Source of the DNA: Agarilytica rhodophyticola
GTDB lineage: Bacteria; Pseudomonadota; Gammaproteobacteria; Pseudomonadales; Cellvibrionaceae
DNA: 64,000 nt
NCBI RefSeq assembly: GCF_002157225.2
Contig: NZ_CP020038.1
Location: forward strand, 4,928,501-4,992,500
Direction of reading: 5' to 3'
Shown here in pieces: positions 20,779 to 30,395 of this stretch; position 1 is the first letter of the stretch, and the number at the start of each line of letters is the position of its first letter. The notes beneath the pieces are model-generated. The model saw nothing but the letters and a program-made list of their open reading frames with translations, ran no database searches and was not told where the DNA came from. The position numbers and the translations under genes are program-made.

Positions 20779-20801
20779 AAAGGCCGCAATCGGCGGCCTT
20801 T
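20779..20801 (-). terminator. Intrinsic terminator after the small exported protein gene
   Basis: Nine-bp stem AAAGGCCGC/GCGGCCTTT with a five-base loop; on the minus strand it ends in a run of six T's. It lies downstream of the 20831-21103 gene and just upstream of the rpsB promoter. Confidence 0.85.
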
Positions 20802-20830
20802 GACTTGAATTTTTAAGGTCTTAACCTTAC

Positions 20831-21103
20831 TTAGCGCCCCTGATCAGCAAGGATATAGCCCCGTTTAGATTTGTGGCTAGCCAACACTTTTTTAGCCTTT
20901 CTATAATCTTCTGTAGCCGCATGTAACTCACTAAAGCACATTTTACGCTCTGCTCCCTGGGCCGCGGCACACTCTGACCTAAGGGTTTTATATTCGGTCA
21001 CCTGATCCTGCGCTAACTTAATCTCATCCGTGGTCGTTCCTGACAATGCAAAACTCGATATACCACATAGAAAAATAATACCTACATACTTTACAACCGA
21101 CAT
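20831..21103 (-). CDS. Small exported hypothetical protein
   Basis: Not recognised. 90 residues with a signal peptide (KYVGIIFLCGISSFALSG) and a short, charged, helical mature part of about 68 residues holding two cysteines (SECAAA and KMCFSE) that could form a disulfide in the periplasm. GAGGGA lies upstream of the ATG, and a clear terminator follows. It sits between the usually adjacent divergent genes rpsB and map. Confidence 0.7.
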   Translation of the reverse strand: MSVVKYVGIIFLCGISSFALSGTTTDEIKLAQDQVTEYKTLRSECAAAQGAERKMCFSELHAATEDYRKAKKVLASHKSKRGYILADQGR

Positions 21104-21413
21104 CTTATTATTCCCTCGCTAATTAAGTAGTTCTGTCGAGATAGTGCTTACATTGTAGTCAAAGCTTTTTGCAAAAACCGGACAATTGTCAAAAAAATCG
21201 ATTAAATAGATAAAGAATCTATCAGTGCGTATTCTTTAGACTGAAACATTTATCAACTGCTTACTAACCGGTTCTAAATCTAATCTCAGAGCTTTAGCTA
21301 ATGCGTACAAAGTACGTTTTCCCCAAGACCAGCTTCTAATAGGTATGCGTCATCGAACGCTTTAGTTTAGAATGCACCCCCAATTAACAACGACACATTC
21401 CTTGGATCGCGCG
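21104..21413. other. 310-base gap between divergent small gene and map
   Basis: No gene. Contains the palindrome GACAATTGTC at 21181-21190 and must carry the promoters for the minus-strand small gene and the plus-strand map operon; no promoter stands out. Confidence 0.4.
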
Positions 21414-22184
21414 ATGACCGTTAGTATTAAAACGCCCGAAGAAATACAAAAAATGCGAGTGGCAGGCAGAAAAGCCGCTGAAGTTTTAGAAATGATTGAG
21501 CCTTATGTAAAGCCTGGGGTGACGACAGCTGAACTTGACCGAATCTGCCATGACTACATTGTGGATGTGCAAAAAGCTATCCCTGCTCCACTCAACTATA
21601 AAGGGTTTCCAAAGTCTATCTGTACATCGGTTAATCAAGTAGTGTGCCACGGTATTCCATCAGAAAAGAAAATATTGAAAGAAGGCGACCTAGTGAATAT
21701 CGATGTCACCGTTATCTATGATGGCTACCACGGCGATACCAGTAAAATGTTTTATGTTGGCAAAGTCGCACCGCATGCTCATAGACTGACGAAAATAACA
21801 CAAGAGTGTCTATATAAAGCCATAGAGCTGGTAAAACCCGGCACTCAGCTAGGAGATATCGGCCATGTAATTCAAACCTACGCTGAAAAAAACCACTATT
21901 CTGTAGTCCGCGACTACTGCGGTCATGGCATTGGTAAGGTTTTTCACGAGGAACCTCAGGTACTCCACTATGGCAAACGAAATACAGGTATGGCATTGCA
22001 AGAAGGCATGACTTTTACCATTGAGCCGATGATTAACGCAGGTAAGGCACAAACAAAGCTTAAAGGTGATCAATGGACAGTGGAGACACGCGATGGTCGT
22101 CTATCAGCTCAGTGGGAACATACCCTTGCGGTGACCTCTGATGGCGTAGAAGTATTAACAGCACGTAAAGAAGAAGCATTCTAA
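21414..22184 (+). CDS. map: Methionine aminopeptidase type I
   Basis: 256 residues from the ATG at 21414, which begins the conserved VSIKTPEEIQKMRVAGRKAA; the frame is open further upstream. Metal ligands appear in order: the aspartates of IDVTVIYDGYHGDTS, the histidine in GHGIGKVFHEEP, and the glutamates in FTIEPM and QWEHTLAV. Removes the N-terminal methionine. Divergent from rpsB across one inserted small gene. glnD starts three bases after its stop codon. Confidence 0.97.
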   Translation: MTVSIKTPEEIQKMRVAGRKAAEVLEMIEPYVKPGVTTAELDRICHDYIVDVQKAIPAPLNYKGFPKSICTSVNQVVCHGIPSEKKILKEGDLVNIDVTVIYDGYHGDTSKMFYVGKVAPHAHRLTKITQECLYKAIELVKPGTQLGDIGHVIQTYAEKNHYSVVRDYCGHGIGKVFHEEPQVLHYGKRNTGMALQEGMTFTIEPMINAGKAQTKLKGDQWTVETRDGRLSAQWEHTLAVTSDGVEVLTARKEEAF

Positions 22185-22187
22185 ACA

Positions 22188-24890
22188 ATGGCGGCCAGAA
22201 AATATCCCGAGTTTCCATGCCAACCCCTTTGCTTTAATCAAGAAAGGTTTCGATCAGATCTTGCGGTTAAGCCGGTAATAACTGTTTTTAAAGATGCTAT
22301 TGCCGGTGTTAACAAACACCTAGCCGATCGCTTTTACCAAGAAGAAGCCATTCGATACCTAATATATGAACGCTCAGCGTTTATTGATTTGATTCTGCAC
22401 TACGCTTGGCATCATTCATTTGAATTAAACACGGATATTTCTCTGATCGCAGTGGGAGGCTATGGCCGAGGAGAACTTCACCCTCATTCTGATATTGATA
22501 TCCTAATTCTCTTGGATAACAAAGCGGGCAAAAAATACGATGAGGACTTACAAGCATTCGTCACTTTTCTTTGGGACATTGGCCTTGAAATCGGCAGCAG
22601 TGTTAGGACAGTTAAAGAGTGCGCCAAGATAGCAAGTAACGATATTACCGTCGCCACTAACCTTATAGAATCTCGTACTATCGCAGGCAATAATAAATTG
22701 CTGCAAGAGCTTAACACTTTAATTTCACCCAAAAAAATCTGGAAGCCGCGAGATTTTTTCAAAGCCAAATGGGAAGAACAAACAACACGCCATCAAAAAT
22801 ACGAAGGCAGTGAAAACGACCTAGAGCCCAATGTTAAAAACTCCCCAGGTGGCTTACGTGATATACAAATGATTACGTGGGTAGCGAAACGCTATTTTGG
22901 CGTCAAAACGCTGCGCCAATTAGAAGGTAAGGGATTTTTTACCGAACATGAATTTGCTGTTTTTAGATCGGGTGAGGAGTTTCTCTGGAAAGTGCGCTAT
23001 GGGCTGCACTTGCTTGCGGGACGTTCAGATGAGCGCCTACTGTTTGAACATCAACGGGAACTAGCAAAAATCTTTGGTTACCAGGATTCAGATAAGGGCT
23101 TAGCAGTAGAGCAGTTTATGTACGAATACTATCGTACTGTGACCGCCTTGCGCGGGCTCAACGATGTACTGCTACATTACCTCGCAGATGTGATTAATGG
23201 CCCATCCTTCAGAACCAAGATAAAACCTATTAACGAGCGCTTTCAACTGCGTAATAACTATATTGAGGTTACCAGCGACGATGTTTTCGATAAGCATCCA
23301 AGCGCTCTGCTAGAAATCTTTGTATTGATGGGAGATGCCCCTAACATCGCAGGGGTTACAGCATCGACTATACGTCTGATCCGGGACAAGCGCTGGCTTA
23401 TCGATGACGAGTTTCGTGCCAACAGCGAAAACAAAAAAATGTTCATGGCCATATTTTCCATCGAATATGGCTTTGTCACCCAACTGACTCGAATGAAGCG
23501 TTATGGGGTATTGGGTCGCTATTTACCAGCGTTTGGTAAAATTACGGGCCAGATGCAGCATGACTTATTCCACCGCTATACCGTGGACGCGCACACCCTG
23601 TTGGTGATAAAGAATATGCGTCGCTTTACTTTACCGGAAGAAGAAAAGCGCTTCCCAGTGGCAGCACATGTTATCAATAATTTACCAAAGCCTGAACTGC
23701 TCTATATCGCCGGTCTATTTCATGATATTGGTAAAGGGCGTGGCGGCGACCATTCGTTGTTGGGTGCTCAGGATGCCAAAGAATTTTGCGAGTCTCATGG
23801 CCTGTCTCGGCGAGAAACACGCCTTGTCACTTGGCTAGTAGAAAAGCATTTGCTGATGTCTTACGTTTCCCAAAAGCAAGATATCTCGGACCCGGAGGTT
23901 ATTCAAAACTTTGCCACCCAAGTAGGCGATCAATTACATCTAGACTACCTTTACGCCCTCACTGTAGCCGATATGTGCGGCACCAATCCAGATATATGGA
24001 ACAGTTGGCGTGCATCTTTGATGCATCAGCTTTATAGCGAAACCAAGCGCGCTATGCGCAAAGGCCTTGAAAATACCGTCGATATACAAGAATTGATCGA
24101 AGAAACCCAACATCAAGCCATTATGAAGCTGAACGATAAGAATATTTCCCAGCAGCAAGCGATGGCTCTCTGGCAAGGAATGGGAGACGAGTACTTTGTT
24201 CGCGAGAGTCACTGGGATATCGCCTGGCAAACCGAAGCCTTGATTAACCACAATACTGATCAGCCTCTAGTGCTCGTTCGAGAAACGGCGAACAAAAGGT
24301 TTACTAACGCCACCGAAATATTTTTATATGTAAAAGATGCGCAACATGTATTTGTTGCGGCGGCCACTTGTCTCGCGCAACTATCCCTTAACATTCAAGA
24401 TGCAAGGATTTACACATCGAGCACAGGTTATACCCTCGATACTTTTTATGTGCTCGATGAAAACTTTAATCCTCTCGGCGATAATCATGACGTGTTTGAA
24501 AAAATTTCTAACGCATTGTTAGAAGAATTGCGTCTGGTGGGGGAGTATTCTGATATCGCGGAACGCAGAACGCCAAGACAGTTAAAACAATTAGCCACAC
24601 CAACACGAACAAGTATCTCGAATAATCTCAGTAAAAATTGCACGGTGCTAGAAGTTATCAGTCCGGATCGCCCAGGACTACTAGCAACTATTGCACAAAT
24701 CTTTATGGACTTCGATATCAATATGCAAAATGCAAAGATTTCAACCTTAGGGGAACGAGTGGAAGACGTGTTTTTTATTACCAGCAGAGATGGTAATCCC
24801 CTAGGCGATGCACAGCTATGTATGGATTTGCAAGACGAAATTTGTCGTCGCTTGGATAGCCAAATCAAACAAGAACTTAATGAAGCGTAA
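22188..24890 (+). CDS. glnD: Bifunctional PII uridylyltransferase/uridylyl-removing enzyme
   Basis: 900 residues. Nucleotidyltransferase motif VGGYGRGELHPHSDIDIL at about 89-106, HD phosphohydrolase motif FHDIGKGRGGDHS at about residue 510, and two C-terminal ACT domains (the last beginning VLEVISPDRPGLLATIAQIF). It senses glutamine and uridylylates or deuridylylates PII to control nitrogen assimilation. Cotranscribed with map, and placed before dapC as in Pseudomonas. Confidence 0.98.
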   Translation: MAARKYPEFPCQPLCFNQERFRSDLAVKPVITVFKDAIAGVNKHLADRFYQEEAIRYLIYERSAFIDLILHYAWHHSFELNTDISLIAVGGYGRGELHPHSDIDILILLDNKAGKKYDEDLQAFVTFLWDIGLEIGSSVRTVKECAKIASNDITVATNLIESRTIAGNNKLLQELNTLISPKKIWKPRDFFKAKWEEQTTRHQKYEGSENDLEPNVKNSPGGLRDIQMITWVAKRYFGVKTLRQLEGKGFFTEHEFAVFRSGEEFLWKVRYGLHLLAGRSDERLLFEHQRELAKIFGYQDSDKGLAVEQFMYEYYRTVTALRGLNDVLLHYLADVINGPSFRTKIKPINERFQLRNNYIEVTSDDVFDKHPSALLEIFVLMGDAPNIAGVTASTIRLIRDKRWLIDDEFRANSENKKMFMAIFSIEYGFVTQLTRMKRYGVLGRYLPAFGKITGQMQHDLFHRYTVDAHTLLVIKNMRRFTLPEEEKRFPVAAHVINNLPKPELLYIAGLFHDIGKGRGGDHSLLGAQDAKEFCESHGLSRRETRLVTWLVEKHLLMSYVSQKQDISDPEVIQNFATQVGDQLHLDYLYALTVADMCGTNPDIWNSWRASLMHQLYSETKRAMRKGLENTVDIQELIEETQHQAIMKLNDKNISQQQAMALWQGMGDEYFVRESHWDIAWQTEALINHNTDQPLVLVRETANKRFTNATEIFLYVKDAQHVFVAAATCLAQLSLNIQDARIYTSSTGYTLDTFYVLDENFNPLGDNHDVFEKISNALLEELRLVGEYSDIAERRTPRQLKQLATPTRTSISNNLSKNCTVLEVISPDRPGLLATIAQIFMDFDINMQNAKISTLGERVEDVFFITSRDGNPLGDAQLCMDLQDEICRRLDSQIKQELNEA

Positions 24891-24903
24891 ACTCACTTTT
24901 TAA

Positions 24904-24933
24904 TTAACCTGGCAGGCAAATATGCCGGGTTAA
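24904..24933 (+). terminator. Terminator-like hairpin between glnD and dapC
   Basis: Stem TTAACC-T-GGCA pairs with TGCC-G-GGTTAA (one U/G pair) around an eight-base loop. The T-run after it is weak, so it may only attenuate. Confidence 0.5.
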
Positions 24934-24957
24934 TCGTTTGGGTAATTTATTAAAAAT

Positions 24958-26169
24958 ATGAATCCACATCTTGAGCAATTGCAACCTTATCCTTTTGAAA
25001 AACTACTTAAATTAAAACAAGGTATAGCACCTCCGGCAGATAAACCTCATATCGCCTTATCCATTGGTGAACCAAAGCATAATCCTCCAGAATTTGTATT
25101 GGACGAAGTCCGCGATCAATTGCATACCATTAGCAACTACCCGGTTACTAAAGGTACTGATGAATTGCGACAGGCTATGGCACATTGGATAACTCACCGT
25201 TTTGGGCTAAAACAAGGCTCTATCGATGATCAACATAATATTATCCCCGTCAATGGCACTCGCGAAGCTTTATTTGCTTTTACACAAGTAGTAGTCAATG
25301 CACAAACCCCAGGGGGAAAAGTATTGATGCCTAACCCCTTTTATCAAATTTATGAAGGAGCAGCTTTAATCGCAGGGGCAGAACCTTTTTTTATCAACTG
25401 TCCAGAGCACACAAACTATCTACCTGACTTTGCCAATGTGCCTGAAGAAGTTTGGCAACAATGCCAGCTCTTATTCATATGCACTCCTGGTAATCCGACT
25501 GGAACGGTACTTTGCGTAGAAAAATTATGTGAGCTGATTGCTCTTGCTGACAAATATGATTTTATTATCGCTAGTGATGAATGTTATTCAGAGCTTTATT
25601 TTGACGAAGCCGCTCCGCCGCCGGGATTATTACAAGCCTGCGCTCACCTGGGACGAGACGACTACCAGCGCTGCGTGGTCTTTCATAGTTTATCCAAACG
25701 CTCGAATCTTCCGGGGTTACGCTCGGGTTTTGTTGCTGGTGATCAAGCCATTATAAAAAAATTCTTACACTACCGAACCTATCACGGTTGCGCTATGCCA
25801 GTGTTCGCACAAAAAGCGAGTATTAAAGCTTGGCAGGACGAGCAACACGTTGCCAATAACCGCCAGTTTTACCGCGAAAAATTTGCTGCAGTCATCGAGC
25901 TTTTACAGGATTCGATTGAGGTACTACGACCAGATGCAGGCTTTTACCTTTGGCTAAAAACCCCTATAGATGATCAGGATTTTGCTAGAGAGTTGTTTGC
26001 CCAGCAAAATATCACCGTATTACCTGGTACATACTTAGCTAGAGATACCCAAGCAGGAAACCCCGGTAAAGGACATGTAAGAATGGCCTTAGTTGCCCCA
26101 ATAGAAGAATGTATTGAAGCGGCTCATAGAATTAAAGCCTTTTTACAAGATTCTGTTGCTACAAAATGA
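24958..26169 (+). CDS. dapC: Succinyldiaminopimelate transaminase
   Basis: 403 residues, fold-type I PLP aminotransferase. PLP lysine in HSLSKRSNLPGLRSGF, the conserved NPTGTVL-type stretch in TPGNPTGTVL, and ASDECYSELYF. The N-terminus NPHLEQLQPYPFEKL is typical of proteobacterial DapC. It converts N-succinyl-2-amino-6-ketopimelate to succinyl-diaminopimelate. Neighbours dapD and dapE supply the flanking steps of the same pathway. Confidence 0.95.
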   Translation: MNPHLEQLQPYPFEKLLKLKQGIAPPADKPHIALSIGEPKHNPPEFVLDEVRDQLHTISNYPVTKGTDELRQAMAHWITHRFGLKQGSIDDQHNIIPVNGTREALFAFTQVVVNAQTPGGKVLMPNPFYQIYEGAALIAGAEPFFINCPEHTNYLPDFANVPEEVWQQCQLLFICTPGNPTGTVLCVEKLCELIALADKYDFIIASDECYSELYFDEAAPPPGLLQACAHLGRDDYQRCVVFHSLSKRSNLPGLRSGFVAGDQAIIKKFLHYRTYHGCAMPVFAQKASIKAWQDEQHVANNRQFYREKFAAVIELLQDSIEVLRPDAGFYLWLKTPIDDQDFARELFAQQNITVLPGTYLARDTQAGNPGKGHVRMALVAPIEECIEAAHRIKAFLQDSVATK

Positions 26170-26208
26170 CTAACTCAATAAAAGTTAATTACCTTCACCA
26201 AGATTAAT

Positions 26209-26862
26209 ATGCTAAAACAAGAACGCGTTGACTATATTTTAAAGGAACTTAAAAGGCGTTATCCTAAGCCACCTGTTCCTTTAGATCACAAAGATGAGTA
26301 CACACTATTAGTAGCCGTGCTTTTATCTGCACAATGTACCGATGAGCGAGTCAACAAGGTAACACCTCACCTTTGGCAGCTAGCGGATAATCCTTTTGAC
26401 ATGGCGCCTCAGCCGGTAGAAAAAATTAAAGAAATTATCCGCCCTTGTGGTCTATCGCCACAAAAATCGAAAGCCATAAAGAACCTTTCGCAGATATTGA
26501 TCGATAAATATGACGGCGTCGTGCCACAAAACATGGATGCTTTAGAGGAGTTGCCTGGTGTCGGTCACAAAACTGCCGGGGTGGTCATGTCGCAAGCCTT
26601 TGGCGTACCCGCATTTCCTGTGGATACACATATTCACCGGCTGGCCCAGCGCTGGGGGTTAACCAACGGTAAAAGTGTCAGTCAAACAGAGAAGGATCTT
26701 AAACGCCTGTTTCCCAAAGAGAGTTGGAATGATCTTCATCTACAAATTATTTACTACGCAAGAGAGTTCTGCACAGCAAGAGGATGTGACGGAACCGTCT
26801 GCCCTGTCTGCACAACCTGTTATCCAAATCGTAAGAAACCTAAGATTACACAAAAAGCCTAG
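26209..26862 (+). CDS. nth: Endonuclease III
   Basis: 217 residues. Helix-hairpin-helix with catalytic lysine LPGVGHKTAGVV and catalytic aspartate in FPVDTHIHRLAQRWG. The C-terminal iron-sulfur region is unusual: five cysteines at 188, 193, 198, 201 and 204 (FCTARGCDGTVCPVCTTC) instead of the C-x6-C-x2-C-x5-C spacing of E. coli Nth. The fold and both catalytic residues are intact, so it should cut oxidised pyrimidines and abasic sites. It lies between dapC and the ArsC-like gene, a position that is vacant in Pseudomonas. Confidence 0.93.
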   Translation: MLKQERVDYILKELKRRYPKPPVPLDHKDEYTLLVAVLLSAQCTDERVNKVTPHLWQLADNPFDMAPQPVEKIKEIIRPCGLSPQKSKAIKNLSQILIDKYDGVVPQNMDALEELPGVGHKTAGVVMSQAFGVPAFPVDTHIHRLAQRWGLTNGKSVSQTEKDLKRLFPKESWNDLHLQIIYYAREFCTARGCDGTVCPVCTTCYPNRKKPKITQKA

Positions 26863-26876
26863 GGCCGAAAGGCCCT
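26861..26876 (+). repeat. GAAA tetraloop hairpin at the nth stop codon
   Basis: AGGGCC-GAAA-GGCCCT, a compact six-bp stem with a GNRA loop. It begins at the stop codon of nth and lacks a T-run. Confidence 0.6.
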
Positions 26877-26896
26877 TACCAGAAACCATACAAGGT

Positions 26897-26964
26897 GGCG
26901 TCAAGACAGTAAGGCCGGTTAACAGGTCCTAGGCTCTCTGTTAAACTTGACGCCCCATTTTTTG
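26897..26964 (+). terminator. Long structured terminator between nth and the ArsC-like gene
   Basis: GGCGTCAAG (26897-26905) pairs with CTTGACGCC (26946-26954); inside, TTAACAG (26919-26925) pairs with CTGTTAA (26938-26944), leaving a one-sided 13-base bulge. A run of six T's follows. It looks like an intrinsic terminator with a branched upper part. Confidence 0.6.
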
Positions 26965-26980
26965 TAAAAAACTCTATGGC

Positions 26981-27337
26981 ATGACTACCCTATTCGGCAT
27001 TAAAAACTGCGACACTGTCAAAAAAGCACGTAAATGGCTAGACACAAACCAACATAGCTTTGATTTTCATGATTTTAGAATTGACGGCTTAGACGAAGAA
27101 AAGATTACTCACTGGCTTTCTTACATAGAGCCAGCCGTATTAGTGAATCGACGCAGCACCACATGGAAACAACTCAGTGATGCTGAAAAATCATATTTTG
27201 AAGGCGATACCCTAGGGCAAGAAGCTAAACAAATCCTTCTGCAGCAACCAACGCTACTTAAACGTCCCATCTTGGAGAAAGGTGAAGATGTTTATGTAGG
27301 TTTTAAAGAACAACACTATTCAAGTATTTTTAGTTGA
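26981..27337 (+). CDS. ArsC/Spx-family reductase (YffB-like)
   Basis: 118 residues, thioredoxin-like ArsC fold. Begins TLFGIKNCDTVKKARKWLD with a single N-terminal cysteine, typical of the YffB group rather than arsenate reductases of ars operons, and ends with the family motif VYVGFKEQHY. Biochemical role is not well established; some members are glutathione-dependent thiol reductases. Its place directly before dapD is conserved in pseudomonads. Confidence 0.9.
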   Translation: MTTLFGIKNCDTVKKARKWLDTNQHSFDFHDFRIDGLDEEKITHWLSYIEPAVLVNRRSTTWKQLSDAEKSYFEGDTLGQEAKQILLQQPTLLKRPILEKGEDVYVGFKEQHYSSIFS

Positions 27338-27346
27338 GGACTATTC

Positions 27347-28378
27347 ATGACAACACTTTACAGCGTGGGCTTTGGTGTCGGCACAGAAAATAAAAGCGGC
27401 GATCTCATCGAGGTATTCTATCCACAGCCATTATTAAATCCTTCAGCTAATATAGTACAAGCACTTGGCAAGGTATTAGACTATCAGAGCGGCAACACTG
27501 TTATTGCACTGACTTCAGATAATACTCAGGCCCTCGGCGACGAACTAAAAAACGATGAGCCAGAATTTGCCTCATTAATCGCAAGTTTATCGGTGAGCAA
27601 AAAACCGTTGGTTGCCACTATTTTAGAAAAGGACGAAGCGCCTCAGACTGTAGCTGAAGCCTATCTTAAACTGCACTTACTTTCCCATCGTTTGGTTAAG
27701 CCTCATGAAACAAACTTAAGTGGCGTGTTTGGGGTGTTACCAAACTTGGCTTGGACAAACGATGGCGCAATCGACATAGCAGAGTTGCCAGAACGTCAAC
27801 TACAAGCTCGCTTGGAAGGCCGCACACTCAGCGTTAGCTGTGTCGATAAATTTCCAAAAATGACCGATTATGTAGTACCTAAAGGAGTGCGTATTGCCCA
27901 TACTGCTCGAGTTCGCCTAGGCGCTTACTTAGGTGAAGGCACCACCATAATGCACGAAGGGTTTGTCAACTTTAATGCTGGAACCATGGGCACTAGTATG
28001 GTGGAAGGCCGTATTTCTGCAGGAGTGATTGTCGGTGATGGCTCCGACCTTGGCGGCGGCTGTTCGACCATGGGCACACTATCTGGCGGTGGTGATATTA
28101 TCATTTCCGTAGGCAAGAACTGCTTGCTAGGTGCTAATGCAGGGGTCGGTATTCCATTAGGCGACGGCTGTACCGTCGAAGCGGGTCTCTATATTACTGC
28201 CGGGACGAAAGTCATCTTGTTAAACGACCAAAACCTAGTAGTGGAGACAGTGAAAGCTCGCGATTTGGCAGGTAAGTCAGACTTATTATTCCGGCGCAAC
28301 TCCATTAGCGGTGCTGTTGAGTGTAAAACAAACAAAAGTACGATTGCACTAAACCAGGAATTACACGCGAATAACTAA
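27347..28378 (+). CDS. dapD: Tetrahydrodipicolinate N-succinyltransferase, long form
   Basis: 343 residues, matching the longer Pseudomonas-type DapD rather than the about 274-residue E. coli form. C-terminal hexapeptide region includes [20 protein letters not shown] and the glycine-rich [21 protein letters not shown] lies upstream of the ATG. It succinylates tetrahydrodipicolinate in the DAP/lysine pathway. Its stop overlaps the dapE start (TAATG). Confidence 0.96.
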   Translation: MTTLYSVGFGVGTENKSGDLIEVFYPQPLLNPSANIVQALGKVLDYQSGNTVIALTSDNTQALGDELKNDEPEFASLIASLSVSKKPLVATILEKDEAPQTVAEAYLKLHLLSHRLVKPHETNLSGVFGVLPNLAWTNDGAIDIAELPERQLQARLEGRTLSVSCVDKFPKMTDYVVPKGVRIAHTARVRLGAYLGEGTTIMHEGFVNFNAGTMGTSMVEGRISAGVIVGDGSDLGGGCSTMGTLSGGGDIIISVGKNCLLGANAGVGIPLGDGCTVEAGLYITAGTKVILLNDQNLVVETVKARDLAGKSDLLFRRNSISGAVECKTNKSTIALNQELHANN

Positions 28379-29526
28379 TGAGTAATCAAGAAATCACCCC
28401 CACACTAGAGCTTGCCTGCGAGCTAATAAGCCGCCCATCTGTTACGCCAGAGGATCACGGCTGCCAAGAAATTATGCTCTCTCGCTTACAAGCCATAGGT
28501 TTCCATGTCACCAAGTTGCGCTTTGATGATGTGGACAATTTCTGGGCAATACGAGGTAGTGAAGGCCCTATTCTCGCCTTTGCTGGCCATACTGATGTGG
28601 TGCCCGTTGGCGATGTTAATAAATGGCAAAGCCAACCTTTCTTTCCCGTTTTTAAAGATGGCATGTTATATGGTCGCGGTGCGGCAGATATGAAAGGTAG
28701 CCTTGCGGCGATGATCACTGCCTGTGAGCGTTTTATTGAACACCATGCAGATCATCGCGGCCGTATTGCTTTTTTAATCACATCAGATGAAGAAGGCCCC
28801 GCTAAAAACGGGACTGTTAAAGTTGTCGAATGGCTGGAGCAACACAATACTAAAATTGACTGGTGTATTGTCGGCGAACCCTCAAGCACAGCGGCAGTTG
28901 GTGACACCGTTAAAAATGGTAGGCGAGGTTCCCTCGGCGCAGAGTTAACTGTCAAAGGAAAACAAGGACATGTGGCCTACCCTCATTTAGCGAAAAACCC
29001 TATCCACGCGGTGTCTTCAGCCCTAGCCGAGCTGGCAGCAACTCAGTGGGATAATGGCAATGACTTCTTCCCTGCCACCAGCTTCCAGGTGTCTAATTTC
29101 AATAGCGGTACTGGCGCTACCAACGTTATCCCTGGTACAGCCGAGATTATATTTAATTTTCGCTTCTCCACCGAAGTCACACAGCAACAGCTGCAAACAC
29201 GAACGGAAGAGATTCTTCATCAACATGATGTGGATTTTGATTTAGAGTGGAAGTTATCGGGCCAACCATTTCTCACAGCCAAAGGCGAGCTTGTGGAATC
29301 AGCTGTGCAAGCGATTCGAGAAATCTGCCAAATTGAGACCGAGCTTTCTACTGCCGGTGGCACCTCAGACGGGAGATTTATTGCTCCAACAGGTGCGCAA
29401 GTGCTGGAGTTAGGGCCCGTCAATGCTACGATCCACCAAGTGAACGAATGTGTAAAAGCTGAAGATCTCAATACTCTCAGTGATATATATGAAAATATCT
29501 TGCAGAGGATGTTGGTAAACAGGTAG
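28378..29526 (+). CDS. dapE: Succinyl-diaminopimelate desuccinylase
   Basis: 382 residues, M20 metallopeptidase fold. Zinc-site motifs [23 protein letters not shown] and the catalytic glutamates of [11 protein letters not shown]; the lid domain and C-terminal [11 protein letters not shown] follow. It releases LL-diaminopimelate. One-base overlap with dapD suggests coupled translation. Confidence 0.97.
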   Translation: MSNQEITPTLELACELISRPSVTPEDHGCQEIMLSRLQAIGFHVTKLRFDDVDNFWAIRGSEGPILAFAGHTDVVPVGDVNKWQSQPFFPVFKDGMLYGRGAADMKGSLAAMITACERFIEHHADHRGRIAFLITSDEEGPAKNGTVKVVEWLEQHNTKIDWCIVGEPSSTAAVGDTVKNGRRGSLGAELTVKGKQGHVAYPHLAKNPIHAVSSALAELAATQWDNGNDFFPATSFQVSNFNSGTGATNVIPGTAEIIFNFRFSTEVTQQQLQTRTEEILHQHDVDFDLEWKLSGQPFLTAKGELVESAVQAIREICQIETELSTAGGTSDGRFIAPTGAQVLELGPVNATIHQVNECVKAEDLNTLSDIYENILQRMLVNR

Positions 29527-29531
29527 TTAAC

Positions 29532-30008
29532 ATGGCCCTAACCCACTTAAATAAAGATGGTGAAGCCCACATGGTAGATGTGGGCAATAAAGCGATTACT
29601 CGACGATCAGCGACAGCGCGTAGCTATGTGGAAATGCAAACAAACACGCTGGCACTGATACAGTCGGGTGATAACAAAAAAGGAGATGTCTTCGCTGTTG
29701 CCAGAATAGCAGGTATTCAGGCTGCAAAAAAATGCGCAGATTTAATTCCTCTTTGCCACCCACTCATGCTCAGTAAAATCGCTGTAGAACTGGTAGCCGA
29801 ACCTGAAAATAAGCGCGTCAAAATTGAAGCTACCTGCACGCTCGATGGTAAAACTGGTGTTGAGATGGAAGCTTTAACAGCAGCCTCTGTTGCTGCCTTA
29901 ACTATTTATGATATGTGCAAAGCGGTAGATAAAGGTATGGTTATTTCATCGACCCAGCTTATTACCAAGACAGGCGGTAAGTCTGGTGATTTTCATTATC
30001 AAGAATGA
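29532..30008 (+). CDS. moaC: Cyclic pyranopterin monophosphate synthase MoaC
   Basis: 158 residues. [19 protein letters not shown] opening, [12 protein letters not shown] and [11 protein letters not shown] are the MoaC active-site motifs. Works with MoaA in the first step of molybdenum cofactor synthesis. AGGTAG precedes the ATG. moaA is not in the window. Confidence 0.97.
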   Translation: MALTHLNKDGEAHMVDVGNKAITRRSATARSYVEMQTNTLALIQSGDNKKGDVFAVARIAGIQAAKKCADLIPLCHPLMLSKIAVELVAEPENKRVKIEATCTLDGKTGVEMEALTAASVAALTIYDMCKAVDKGMVISSTQLITKTGGKSGDFHYQE

Positions 30009-30026
30009 AATTACAATAGTGATGTT

Positions 30027-30290
30027 ATGAAGAGTAATATTCAGGTTTTATACTTCGCCTCTCTGGGCGAAAAACTGCAGCGTGACGAAGAAAAGTTAAC
30101 ACTCAAGATAGACAATAATTTTAACGTGCGTGCATTAAAAGACTATCTCTGCGAACGTGGGGAAATTTGGCAACAGCAACTGAATTCAGCCAATATAAGC
30201 TGCGCAGTAAATCAAACCATCAGTGACGACAAGACTATAATTAAGGCTAACGACGAGATTGCTTTTTTCCCGCCAGTAACCGGTGGTTAA
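30027..30290 (+). CDS. moaD: Molybdopterin synthase sulfur carrier MoaD
   Basis: 87 residues, ubiquitin-like fold with the invariant C-terminal di-glycine (FFPPVTGG) that carries the thiocarboxylate. It pairs with MoaE encoded 105 bases downstream. Starts 18 bases after moaC. Confidence 0.95.
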   Translation: MKSNIQVLYFASLGEKLQRDEEKLTLKIDNNFNVRALKDYLCERGEIWQQQLNSANISCAVNQTISDDKTIIKANDEIAFFPPVTGG

Positions 30291-30340
30291 TAAAATGCAA
30301 GCAAAACCCCGCTTTTGCGTTAAGCATTTTAATGGCAACA

Positions 30341-30371
30341 TTTGCGTAAAGGCAGGAAGCCTTTACGCAAA
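30341..30371 (+). repeat. 13-bp perfect stem-loop between moaD and moaE
   Basis: TTTGCGTAAAGGC and GCCTTTACGCAAA flank the five-base loop AGGAA. There is no T-run on either strand, so this is not an ordinary intrinsic terminator. It could stabilise or process the moa message, or be a regulator site. Confidence 0.8.
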
Positions 30372-30395
30372 TAATACTAAAGAGAAGAAGCCCGT

